NCBI RefSeq assembly: GCF_040564635.1 | Contig: NZ_CP159837.1 | Location: 4,575,001 to 4,639,000 of the forward strand | Direction of reading: 5' to 3' | DNA from: Planktothricoides raciborskii GIHE-MW2 | GTDB lineage: Bacteria; Cyanobacteriota; Cyanobacteriia; Cyanobacteriales; Laspinemataceae | Length of the DNA stretch: 64,000 nt | Part shown: piece after piece, positions 34,099-42,493 of the stretch | Numbering within the stretch: position 1 is the stretch's first letter | Layout: each line of letters begins with the position of its first letter | Notes under the pieces: generated by a model | Told to the model about the DNA's origin: nothing | Seen by the model: the letters and a program-made list of their open reading frames with translations, nothing else | Databases searched by the model: none | Position numbers and translations under genes: made by a program

Positions 34099-35994
34099 TT
34101 AATTTTTCGACCCCTCATTTTTTACCGTTAAAACTTGGGGAGGTGTAGCATCTGGGGGATAAAGGAAATTCACTTGAATGCGGGTGTGAGAACCCGGTAA
34201 CATGGTCAAGGTGACTAAAGGTTTGCCCTCATTTCCTTCCGGTTGAACTAAGTGAAAATAGCGGGTATGTTCTTCCCCCACTTCGTCCAGATAACTGACT
34301 CGGACAGTTCCTCGGAAAAAGATGCGATCGCTCCCATTTAAAAATACTAATTCACTTTGATTCGGTGGGTCGGCTTCGCTATTTTTTAAAGGGGAAGAAA
34401 ATATCACTGATATCGTCTGAGTTGCACGGGTTTTATTCTGCAATGGCACAATTAAGTCATATTCTATGCCATAATTGGCATGAGCAAAATAGGCGGTATC
34501 TGGATAACGAACTAACATTTTAGCACTTTGCACTTGTTGAGTACCCAATGTGACCTGATGAATGGTGGCAATGGGATAAGAAAAGGCTTGTCCAGGGTTG
34601 GGAATACTCAAGAATGAACTGTTAGAATTATCGGTAATTTGCCCTTTCCATTGGGTGCCCTGGGATACTCCCGCTACTCGACTAAATACAATGGGAAATT
34701 TCACCTCCGGTTCTAAGGGAGTGGGCACCGAATCCCTAGGAGAAACTAATTTACCTGTGACTAATAAATTGCGCCATTCCTCCACCGTGGGCGATCGATA
34801 GCTACCATCGGCATTTTTCGGCGCTTTCATGGCCAAATTCGCCAAATAAATTCGGCCATTACTCGACAACCGCATCATGGTAGATCGCGCATTAGAAACC
34901 GGCACCCGATTACCCAGAGGAATCGGTAAATTTAATAACATTTGATATCCTTTGGCAGGAATATCAATATATTTAGGAAAAATGGCCTGTCTTCGTTGGC
35001 GTAAAACCTCATTCATCACCCGACTACCCGGCCCAGAAAAAACATCCCCAAAGCTGTTATCCACCATCGGTGGTAAATTGATAAAAAAAGCATCAGGAGA
35101 AGTCAAATAACTCGCTCCTGTCAAAACTTCCACCACCACCGTTTCATTCGTAGGATTATGCATCAAAATTCCTTGATAAAACGGATGGGTTTCTGCCTGA
35201 TCTCGGGCGCGGGTAATATGGTGAGTGAACACATCAAACCTACCCGTAAAAGGAAAATTTAAATGCGCTGTTGGCACTTGTTTGCCCGTGGGGGGAAATG
35301 TAGATAATAAAATTCCCGAATTTTCCACTACTTCCGGACTATTACTATTAAAAGTAGGAATTGAATCTAGCCCTCCCGGTAAGGGGCGAATTTCTCCAGA
35401 TAATTGCTGCACTCTGGAAATATATTCTTCAGGTACACCGGGAATTTGTAACGCTTGAGTTAATAAAGTGGCAATTTCACCTCTGGTGGCACTTTGATTC
35501 GCTTTTAGTTCTTTTACGTTGGGATAATTTACTACCAGGGAGCCAATTGTGGCAGCGGCAATCATGTTTTTAGCGTAATTAGGAATTTGCATAGCATCAT
35601 TGAAAGCACTGGCAAGAATTCGATCAACATCGGTTGGGGCTTTTAACTTCAGTTGGGCCGCCACCACAATAATAGCTTGAACTCTAGGAATTTGCTGATT
35701 GGGCTTAAAACTAAAATCGGGATATCCCACAAAAAATGCTTTTTCTGAAGCGGTTTTAATGGCTCGATACGCCCAGTAGTTTTCCGGTACATCTTTAAAG
35801 TTAACCGCCGTCTGTACCACTGGGGCATTGGCAAATAAATTACACATTAGTACCGCAAATTCTGCCCGAGTCACTGGGGCATTGGGGCGATAATTGCGAT
35901 CAGGATAACCGCTGACCAGGTTTCGTTTAGCTAGTTGGATAATGCATTCTTTTGCCCAATGATTATCAATATCAGAAAACATAATCTTCCTCAC
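34099..35994 (-). CDS. SLH-domain protein with C-terminal DUF3370 domain
   Basis: A 631-residue protein. Three S-layer homology repeats cover residues 5-190 (FSDIDNHWAKECIIQLAKRN, VNFKDVPENYWAYRAIKTA, SAFNDAMQIPNYAKNMIAAA), which usually bind peptidoglycan-linked polysaccharide. A DUF3370 region, found in cyanobacteria, follows from about 210 to 620. No signal peptide precedes the first SLH repeat, which starts at residue 5, although SLH proteins act outside the cytoplasm. Either the true start is further upstream, where no suitable frame is apparent, or export is unusual. Confidence 0.85.
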   Translation of the reverse strand: MRKIMFSDIDNHWAKECIIQLAKRNLVSGYPDRNYRPNAPVTRAEFAVLMCNLFANAPVVQTAVNFKDVPENYWAYRAIKTASEKAFFVGYPDFSFKPNQQIPRVQAIIVVAAQLKLKAPTDVDRILASAFNDAMQIPNYAKNMIAAATIGSLVVNYPNVKELKANQSATRGEIATLLTQALQIPGVPEEYISRVQQLSGEIRPLPGGLDSIPTFNSNSPEVVENSGILLSTFPPTGKQVPTAHLNFPFTGRFDVFTHHITRARDQAETHPFYQGILMHNPTNETVVVEVLTGASYLTSPDAFFINLPPMVDNSFGDVFSGPGSRVMNEVLRQRRQAIFPKYIDIPAKGYQMLLNLPIPLGNRVPVSNARSTMMRLSSNGRIYLANLAMKAPKNADGSYRSPTVEEWRNLLVTGKLVSPRDSVPTPLEPEVKFPIVFSRVAGVSQGTQWKGQITDNSNSSFLSIPNPGQAFSYPIATIHQVTLGTQQVQSAKMLVRYPDTAYFAHANYGIEYDLIVPLQNKTRATQTISVIFSSPLKNSEADPPNQSELVFLNGSDRIFFRGTVRVSYLDEVGEEHTRYFHLVQPEGNEGKPLVTLTMLPGSHTRIQVNFLYPPDATPPQVLTVKNEGSKN

Positions 35995-36095
35995 TGAATA
36001 AATTACTTATGGTAATAGGCAACGGGGAACGGGGAAGAGGGAACGGGGAAGAGGGAAGAGGGAAGAGGGAATAGTAAAAATTTTTGATCGATAAA

Positions 36096-36440
36096 TTATT
36101 TAGCCTGAGAATCCGAGGATTCTTCAGTCCAAAGCAGTTGAATTCGCTGTTTAAAGCCACCCCGTTCTATGCGGCGTTGTTTTTGTTTTTTCAGGATAGC
36201 ATCTAGGGATAAACCATAAGTCTCGATTAGGGCATCGAGGACTTCATATAAATCGGCCAATTCCGTTAATAAATGTTCCGCATCAGATTCAGCGAGTTCT
36301 TGGGCTTCTTCGATAATTTTTTTTCTTAATAACTGACGATATTCTGTTTCCGATAGGGTACTAATCTCAAAATCTAGACCCGCTTCAAGCAGAATTTCTG
36401 GAATGCGATCGCGCACTAGCTTATTATATTCTTTTTTCAT
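36096..36440 (-). CDS. MazG-like NTP pyrophosphohydrolase
   Basis: A 114-residue all-alpha protein: MKKEYNKLVRDRIPEIL at the start and KIIEEAQELAES... HLLTELADLYEVLDAL in the middle, giving the EExx(E)/ExxD metal-binding pattern of the MazG/HisE superfamily. Such enzymes hydrolyse nucleoside triphosphates to monophosphate and pyrophosphate. Start at ATG 36440; an upstream extension in the same frame lacks family similarity. It lies 82 bp after the DndD-like ATPase on the same strand and may be co-transcribed. Confidence 0.8.
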   Translation of the reverse strand: MKKEYNKLVRDRIPEILLEAGLDFEISTLSETEYRQLLRKKIIEEAQELAESDAEHLLTELADLYEVLDALIETYGLSLDAILKKQKQRRIERGGFKQRIQLLWTEESSDSQAK

Positions 36441-36522
36441 ATAGTAAAAAATGCATTTAATTGGGGTTATCGATCGGCTGGACATTGCCCACCCGACCAT
36501 CGATCGCTAATCGTTAATTGCC

Positions 36523-38595
36523 CTAAAAATCTCTCGGTTCTACTTCTAAAATCTCCGTATATTCAAATTGATTAGGACTACGGCGAACCAAGGGATACAA
36601 CACTCCTCCCAACTCAATCGAATCTTCCTGACAATCAGATTTTGGGGAATTATATACCAGCACATATTCTCGACCAATATAATTAGCCATTTCAGTTTCC
36701 ACCTCTCCCCTCCATTGAGTTTTTGTGACTAAAACCACTAACTGATTGGCCAATTCTGGTAATATTTTAGCAATTTGTCGCCGATAAATTTGATCCAAAC
36801 TGCCAAAGGGAGAATCCATCACAATGGGAAAAGTGCTACTATCCGGCGCCATCATTAAGCTATTTTTTTTACTCCATTCTCGCACCCCATCAATAATCCC
36901 GCCAATAAATGACAAGCTCAAAATTTGATTTTCTCCAGTCGAAGCAGCCACATAAGCCTCTTTTCCGGTAGTATTTTCTACCAGGGTCAACTCATATTTA
37001 TCGCTAATTTTTGGCACATATGGGGTAAATGAAATACTGCTAAATATCTCCTGTACCCGCTTTTCTAATTGGCTTTTAAACTGAGACTCTAAGCGATTTC
37101 TCACTTCAGTTAGTCGCTCGATCGCATCTTGGGTAGCAGCAATTCGACGCTGGGCGAGGACTTGCCGATACTCATTCATTTGTTGGGCATCAATTTCTTT
37201 GTCTAACCGTTCGATTTCCTGCTTTAAATTATCAATTTGTTGCTGAGTGGATCCGACTTCTCGGTCTAAATCGCTAATCGCTTGTTCGGTTTCGTCCAAT
37301 TGATTTTGGAGATTTTGAATATCTTCATCGGGATATTTTCTTAATTTATTTTTTGTGTCATCTAGGTGATTTTCCAACTTAGAAATTTCAATTCTATACT
37401 GATTAATATTATCTTGCTGTTGGTCTACTTCTTGCCAAAACTGCGGCTGCATTTTATCCAGTTCATCTACTTGGGCAATCATGCGAATCGTCGTTTCTTC
37501 CACATCAGCACTCCCAGCTTTTTCCATCCAAGCGTGAACTTGTTGATAGCGATCGCTTCCCAAAGTCAGGGGTTCTCCACAAATACACTTTTGTCGTTCT
37601 AATAAATCTTGGAGAAATTGCTGCTGAATCCCACTGGTTAACTCACCTTTTTCCCGCAATGATTCCACAATCGAACGAAAATCGGCGATTCTTTCTAACA
37701 ATAACACCGTATAGCCCCGGGTTGAAATTTCCTTTTTTAAATTATCTTTTGCCTGCTTTAGTTGTTCGCGTAACGATTCCAGTTGGGCTTCGATTTGATT
37801 TCGTAAAGTTTGCAACTCTTCAGCGCCACCGAGTTCTAATAACCGCTGATTTAGGGTGCGTTTAACTTCCGACTTTTCCGTTAAACTAGCGGCAATTTCT
37901 TTTTGCCGATTTGCCATTTCTTCTATTTCTTGTTCTTGCTTACGTTTATCTTGTAAGAACTTTTTAGTTAGGGGATTGCCAATTCCCCGTAAATCAGTTT
38001 CTAAAGATTTTTTGGCTTCTTTCAGATGTCTAATTCCTCGGTTTAAGACTTCTACGCCCAAAAGTTCTTTAGTGGCGATCGCAATTTCATCCTTTTTATC
38101 ATCTCGAACGATATGTTCAATGCGTTCCCCATCAAAGAAAAAATATTGATGCAAACTTTCCGGCAAAATCCGCCCAATCACATCTTCTGGAGGTTGGGGG
38201 GGTGGCGACCAGCGACCATCTTCTCCAGCCACCAACATAAATAAATCACTTGGGCCATAATCAATACTATCTTGTTTCTTATAAGCCCGACATAACCGCT
38301 TCACTTGATAGCGTTTATTATCATGTTCAAACACAACCTCAACCCAGCATTCTACAGGTTTTCCCAAAGGGGCTTCGGTCATTGCCCGTTTATTTACCAG
38401 TTGATCTTCCGCCGCAAAAGCCGCTGTAAATTTATCGTACAATACCCAAGTAAACGCATTCAGTAAAGTGGTTTTTCCTGCGCCATTATTCCCGTGAATA
38501 ATCGTCGTATTTAGCGTTCCCTTGGAAAAACTAATTTCTGGGCTTTTAGAATAAAATTGCCGAAAATTACACAAGTGCAAGGAAATTAATTTCAT
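36523..38595 (-). CDS. DndD-like SMC/Rad50-type ATPase
   Basis: A 690-residue ABC-type ATPase. Walker A NGAGKTTLLNAF lies near residues 36-47, long coiled coils fill the middle, a single zinc-hook-like CICGE motif sits near the turn, and C-terminally the signature TGENQILSLSFIGG and Walker B FPIVMDSPFGSLD are present. The N-terminal region (YFFFDGERIEHIV) is typical of the DndD/AAA group. DndD works in phosphorothioate DNA modification or restriction systems, but no DndB, C or E gene is next to it. Its start overlaps the small upstream gene by 4 bp (ATGA). Confidence 0.83.
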   Translation of the reverse strand: MKLISLHLCNFRQFYSKSPEISFSKGTLNTTIIHGNNGAGKTTLLNAFTWVLYDKFTAAFAAEDQLVNKRAMTEAPLGKPVECWVEVVFEHDNKRYQVKRLCRAYKKQDSIDYGPSDLFMLVAGEDGRWSPPPQPPEDVIGRILPESLHQYFFFDGERIEHIVRDDKKDEIAIATKELLGVEVLNRGIRHLKEAKKSLETDLRGIGNPLTKKFLQDKRKQEQEIEEMANRQKEIAASLTEKSEVKRTLNQRLLELGGAEELQTLRNQIEAQLESLREQLKQAKDNLKKEISTRGYTVLLLERIADFRSIVESLREKGELTSGIQQQFLQDLLERQKCICGEPLTLGSDRYQQVHAWMEKAGSADVEETTIRMIAQVDELDKMQPQFWQEVDQQQDNINQYRIEISKLENHLDDTKNKLRKYPDEDIQNLQNQLDETEQAISDLDREVGSTQQQIDNLKQEIERLDKEIDAQQMNEYRQVLAQRRIAATQDAIERLTEVRNRLESQFKSQLEKRVQEIFSSISFTPYVPKISDKYELTLVENTTGKEAYVAASTGENQILSLSFIGGIIDGVREWSKKNSLMMAPDSSTFPIVMDSPFGSLDQIYRRQIAKILPELANQLVVLVTKTQWRGEVETEMANYIGREYVLVYNSPKSDCQEDSIELGGVLYPLVRRSPNQFEYTEILEVEPRDF

Positions 38596-38840
38596 TGGAT
38601 CACTTCTTTAATAATCTTTAAAATATCATCGTTAATGTAGCGAGGATTCTTTTGGTAGAGTTTGTCTTTCTCTACTTCCAAAACTTTCTGGATAATTGCT
38701 TGAACCTCCTCGGTAGCACTATTAATCGGTTCTTGAACATCATTTAGCTGTAATTTAGCGTGATAAGACGAACGCTTTTCCGCTAATGCTTTAGAAATAG
38801 TAGCAATTTTTGGCGGAATCGGATAATCATAGGCATTCAT
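38592..38840 (-). CDS. Small protein coupled to the DndD-like ATPase
   Basis: An 82-residue charged, helical protein (MNAYDYPIPPKIATISKALAEKR...). Its stop overlaps the ATPase start in ATGA, implying translational coupling and probably a physical partnership. It is not recognisable as DndE. The protein is intact and has no membrane segment. Function unknown. Confidence 0.7.
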   Translation of the reverse strand: MNAYDYPIPPKIATISKALAEKRSSYHAKLQLNDVQEPINSATEEVQAIIQKVLEVEKDKLYQKNPRYINDDILKIIKEVIQ

Positions 38841-39331
38841 GCTTTAACCATATCCTTAAAATTACTAGATGTTTGGGGCTGATAAATCCGGCTACTGAAA
38901 TAATCACTCTATTTTAGATCAACTTGACCAGGTACATGGAAATCTTTGCCTAAATACTTCTGCTTTCTTCTCCCTCCAGTCAGCGGGGGTTGCTTTTGGG
39001 GTGTGGGGCCGCTATCGGTGTGGGGTGTGGGGTCTGGGGGAAGAAAGTGATGCATTCGTAGGGGCTATATGGCCATTCGCCCGTACAAAAGTCGTAGGGG
39101 CGAATGGCCATATAGCCTGACGGATTATGCTTCGCAAGGACGCCCGTACAAAAGAAATATCACTATTCACTATTCACTATTCACTATTCACTATTCACTA
39201 TTCACTATTCACTATTCCCTCTTCCCTACACCCTACACCCCAGACCCTACACGACGGCGGCTTCCCCCTACACCCTACACCCTACACCCTACACCCTACA
39301 CCCCACACCCCAGAAGCCCAGAAGCCCCATG
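38841..39331. repeat. Composite repeat block between helicase and DndD-like genes
   Basis: It includes a hairpin with 20-bp arms at 39063-39117 (GGCTATATGGCCATTCGCCC and complement), a right flank shared with 15592-15640, a CACTATT array (39160-39213) and a CACCCTA array (39225-39305). The block separates two genes that look functionally related, so it may have inserted into an operon. Confidence 0.85.
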
Positions 39332-40873
39332 TCACAACCCATACTTGGCTTCAACTTTTCGCAAGGTGGCGCAAGCTTCCACCGCGTTATCCGCTAAATT
39401 AGCAAATTCTAAGAACCGTTTTAACTCTTTGCGTAATAAATTTCTTTCAACTTCTAAGGCATCACGATTTAAATTTGCTGGAGTGACAATGGTATCAAAT
39501 AAAGTTGCATATTCTTTCCCCGGATAAGGGCGTAAAATTCTGCCCCGTCGTTGAATAAATTGTCGGGGATTTGTGCTACTGGCAAGAATTACGGCGGTGC
39601 GAATTGCCGGAATATCCACCCCTTCATCCAGACAGCGAATGGCTACTAATCCTTGCAGTTCTCCCGTTTCAAATTGTCGCCGTAATTCCTCTCGTTGTTC
39701 AATGGGATTTTCTGCCGTATATGTATTAATTCTATAGCCTAGTTCTAATCCCAAAATTCGGCAAACGGCAGTAATTTGACGCTGGCTTTCACTATCCAGA
39801 GATTGACTAGAACCTTCGCCACAATAAAATAACGTATGGCTAGTATGCAGGCGATTAGACATAATTTCTCTTAAAGCGGTTAACTTATTTTGGGCATTAC
39901 CAATTAATCTCGCTCTTTGGATTAATAAATTACTGACTAATTCATTATCATCAAGATCGAGATCGGAATTTTTACTTAAAGCCCAGCCAATTCTGGTAGT
40001 TAATTTGTGATAAGTGATGCTTTCTTCTTCCGTGAGTTGGACTAAAGTTGGATAATAAAGATAATGAACTAGGGCGCCGAGGCGAATGGCATCCGCTAAG
40101 TTTAATTCTGGTTGCAATATTGAGCCAAAATAGTCAAAAATTGCTTGAGTGCCAATTTCGTCAAAATGGCGTTCAGGAGTGGCGGAAAGTGCTAGACGTA
40201 AACCTAGGTTACGGGGTAAACTTTCTTCTAAGCGTAAACTGCCTAAGTTATGGGCTTCATCGCCGACAATTAGGGTTTTTTCGGGAAAGTATTTTAGTTG
40301 AGATTGAAAGCTATCTTTGATTAGGGTTGAGTTGGTGGTGACGACTGTCAAAAAAGCTTGATTTCCCGCCCGAATATTGTATAATTGACTGGAAAGTAAA
40401 CTCTGCCATTCGTAAACGCTTTCAAAGGCAAGCACCGGCTGAAGATTAAATCTTTCACATTCTCTTGCCCATTGGGTGACTAAATGTCGGTAAGGGCAAA
40501 TGACTAGCAATACTTGCAAGCCAATTTTGTGATAAAGTTCGGTGGCGATCGCTAATGCGGTGATGGTTTTGCCGCTGCCGGTGGCCATTTTTAAAGTGCC
40601 ACGACCCTGGTTAGCAAACCAACTGGCAACCGCTTGTTTTTGGTAATTTCTTAATTGAATTGTTTCAGGAATTTGTGGGCATCCTTGGGGGGGATTAACT
40701 GATGGTTGATTCACGGGTATATTGCCTGATTGATGAGGGAAGATGCAAGGGGTTATTTCATGGTACTGTAAATTAGGCAAAGAAACCGGGGCAAGAAACC
40801 CGGTTTCTGGGGGCGGGGTTTTTGGGTTGTTTGACTTCGGCAAATAAGAAACCGGGGCAAGAAACCGGGGCAA
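39332..40873 (-). CDS. SF2 DEAD/DEAH-box helicase (restriction-type)
   Basis: A 513-residue SF2 helicase with RNYQKQAVASWF (Q-like), MATGSGKT (Walker A), VGDEAHNL (motif II), LALSATPERH (motif III) and QFIQRRGRILRPY (motif VI). It resembles the helicase subunit type seen in restriction and phosphorothioation-associated systems. No nuclease motif is clear. The first ~35 residues (ETGFLAPVS and similar) are translated GAAACC...GGTTTC repeats, so the true start may be an internal GTG near residue 52 (VNQPSVN). It lies upstream of the 82-residue protein and the DndD-like ATPase. Confidence 0.82.
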   Translation of the reverse strand: MPRFLAPVSYLPKSNNPKTPPPETGFLAPVSLPNLQYHEITPCIFPHQSGNIPVNQPSVNPPQGCPQIPETIQLRNYQKQAVASWFANQGRGTLKMATGSGKTITALAIATELYHKIGLQVLLVICPYRHLVTQWARECERFNLQPVLAFESVYEWQSLLSSQLYNIRAGNQAFLTVVTTNSTLIKDSFQSQLKYFPEKTLIVGDEAHNLGSLRLEESLPRNLGLRLALSATPERHFDEIGTQAIFDYFGSILQPELNLADAIRLGALVHYLYYPTLVQLTEEESITYHKLTTRIGWALSKNSDLDLDDNELVSNLLIQRARLIGNAQNKLTALREIMSNRLHTSHTLFYCGEGSSQSLDSESQRQITAVCRILGLELGYRINTYTAENPIEQREELRRQFETGELQGLVAIRCLDEGVDIPAIRTAVILASSTNPRQFIQRRGRILRPYPGKEYATLFDTIVTPANLNRDALEVERNLLRKELKRFLEFANLADNAVEACATLRKVEAKYGL

Positions 40874-41122
40874 GAAACCGGGTTTCTATGACATTTGTTT
40901 GTTGGTGGCTTTCGATGGTCTAAAGAAACCCGGTTTCTGGGGTTGGGTGGCAAAGTTTGACGCAAGAAACCCGGTTTCTGGGGTTGGTGGCAAAGGTTGT
41001 CGCAAGAAACCCGGTTTCGGAGAAGAAGAAACCGGGTTTCTATTTTAATGTGGGTTTTCCGCAAAGTTTGTCGCAAGAAACCCGGTTTCTGAATTCTCGG
41101 TTAAATCGCAATAAGACAAATG
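40750..41122. repeat. GAAACCCGGTTTC palindrome cluster 2a
   Basis: About nine palindromes alternate with spacers of the type GGGTTGGGTGGCAAAGGTT. The cluster overlaps the 5' end of the helicase gene. No independent gene is present. Confidence 0.88.
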
Positions 41123-41149
41123 TCACGATAGAATTTCCTCCATCAGTTG

Positions 41150-41338
41150 TTAGGGGGTCACAGGTTGACACTTTCCTTCAGCAAATTCTTTTTGTGCTTC
41201 TTGAACATCTTTTACTTTCTCGGATCGGCGCTGTTCTCTAATCCGATTTTGTAAAATATTAATCAGATTTTCTTGGTCTTCTAGGGGAAGGCGATCGCAG
41301 GCTTCCAATATGTCCGCAAAGGTTGTTTCTCTCATCAT
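41150..41338 (-). CDS. Antitoxin-like small protein with premature stop
   Basis: Starts MMRETTFADILEACDRLPLEDQENL and continues NILQNRIREQRR...EFAEGKCQPVTP, a pattern common to small cyanobacterial toxin-antitoxin antitoxins. The frame stops at TAA (41150-41152), but the expected tail QLMEEILS follows immediately in the same frame and ends with TGA at 41123. One substitution would account for the stop. The last nine residues are lost; toxin binding could be affected. A ~120-bp copy of its 5' part lies at 41623-41748. Confidence 0.68.
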   Translation of the reverse strand: MMRETTFADILEACDRLPLEDQENLINILQNRIREQRRSEKVKDVQEAQKEFAEGKCQPVTP

Positions 41339-41359
41339 ATTGGGTAAGTTATATTTTTT
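41243..41359. repeat. Direct duplication, copy 1 (copy 2 at 41623-41748)
   Basis: From CCGATTTTGTAAA through GTAAGTTATATTTTTT the two copies are identical except for a 9-bp insertion in copy 2. Copy 1 includes the 5' part and start of the antitoxin-like gene; copy 2 is only the 5' fragment and lies upstream of the DUF2281-like gene. High identity implies a recent event. Confidence 0.9.
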
Positions 41360-41561
41360 CTTCTGGTAGGGGTTCAAAAAACGCATCTCCCAGTTTTCCT
41401 GGAAGGATTCCAGGGGTACGCGGTTCGACTTCGCTTACCGTAAGTGTTTGGGGATTCTCTGAGTTTAATCTTAAACGGAAGTTATGAATAAAATCATAAA
41501 TTTCTGTGAGATTTTCTGCGGGAATATCTTCTAGTTCTTGGATAATTTTGTCTATTAACAT
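41349..41561 (-). CDS. Small DUF2281-like antitoxin candidate
   Basis: MLIDKIIQELEDIPAENLTEIYDFIHNFRL, then PRTPGILPGKLGDAFFEPLPEE, the usual ending of short cyanobacterial antitoxins paired with PIN toxins. An in-frame ATG 13 codons upstream (41600) exists but adds a sequence atypical for the family. It ends 11 bp before the next antitoxin-like gene. No PIN toxin is found adjacent, so it seems an orphan. Confidence 0.65.
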   Translation of the reverse strand: MLIDKIIQELEDIPAENLTEIYDFIHNFRLRLNSENPQTLTVSEVEPRTPGILPGKLGDAFFEPLPEEKI

Positions 41562-41622
41562 AAAGAATAAATTATTTTCTGTTTTTTTGAATATTTTCAT
41601 TTAGCTGGTTTTTTTACCATTT

Positions 41623-41748
41623 CCGATTTTGTAAATTTGTAAAATATTAATCAGATTTTCTTGGTCTTCTAGGGGAAGGCGATCGCAGGCTTCCAATATG
41701 TCCGCAAAGGTTGTTTCTCTCATCATATTGGGTAAGTTATATTTTTTA
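41623..41748. repeat. Direct duplication, copy 2
   Basis: A fragment of the antitoxin-like gene in the same orientation as copy 1, containing its first ~35 codons with GTAAATTT inserted near 41631, then truncated. It has no complete frame. Confidence 0.9.
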
Positions 41749-42080
41749 TGATAGCCGAGAAATCAATATTTTTCTAGTTTTGGCGATCGGCCAAGAAAGG
41801 CGATCGCGCATCCGTTGCCCATCCGTTGCCAATTGCCCATCCGTTGCCCATGACGCAAAGAAACCGGGGGAAGAAACCGGGGCAAGAAACCGGGTTTCTA
41901 TGACATTTGTTTGTTGGTGGCTTTCGATGGTCTAAAGAAACCCGGTTTCTGGGGTTGGTGGCAAAGGTTATCTGAAGAAACCCGGTTTCTGGGGGTGGGT
42001 GGCAAAGGTTAAGCAAAGAAACCCGGTTTCTGAATAGTTGTAGGCAATATCAGAAAAAAATGACACTATATATATAAGGT
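41749..42080. repeat. GAAACCCGGTTTC cluster 2b and ATCCGTTGCCC repeats
   Basis: Four CATCCGTTGCC(C/A) units (41809-41850) are followed by five palindromes with GGTTGG(GT)GGCAAAGGTT spacers. TATATATATAAGGTGTG lies just before the caspase remnant and may be part of its old promoter. Confidence 0.8.
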
Positions 42081-42493
42081 GTGATGGAGCAAAAGACAAT
42101 GACAGCAATTTTCCAGCAAGGTTTTGCCCTCGTGGTGGGGGTGGGCGGAGATTTACCGAATACCATCGATGATGCCAAAGGTTTGGCGAACATTCTCAAA
42201 GACGAGGGACGATGTGCCTATCCTACAAACCAAGTCAATTTATTAGTCAGCGAAGCCGCAATTCGCGAAAATATTCTCTCTGGATTAGATAATTTAGCCC
42301 AGACCAGCAACCCAGACGCTACAGTAGTGATTTATTTTTCTGGTCATGGCTATCACGTCGAGACATCCATCGGTAGTCAATATTATTTAATGCCTTTCTG
42401 GTGTCAGGACTGAGAAAAAATCATCCTCTTACTCAAACTGTTTGGCGGAATTATTTGCGGTTTTTGCAGCAGGTGGTGAGTGAGAATCGTTAA
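42081..42493 (+). pseudogene. Caspase-family (peptidase C14) remnant
   Basis: Residues 1-110 form the start of a metacaspase-like p20 domain: GFALVVGVGGDLPNTIDDAKGLANIL and the catalytic His in VVIYFSGHGYH. The frame then stops after YYLMPFWCQD, before the catalytic Cys. In another frame the sequence GLRKNHPLTQTVWRNYLRFL continues to TAA at 42491, which looks like the C terminus of the same protein. An internal deletion that removed the Cys half and shifted the frame is likely, so no protease activity is expected. Confidence 0.75.

Noticed and set aside
35972-36160. 62-codon minus-strand frame with PLPSSPFPLP repeats
   Set aside because: It translates the GGAACGGGGAAGAGG array and overlaps the MazG-like gene.
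38592-38840. DndE identity for the 82-residue protein
   Set aside because: It lacks the basic N-terminal pattern expected of DndE; left as unknown.
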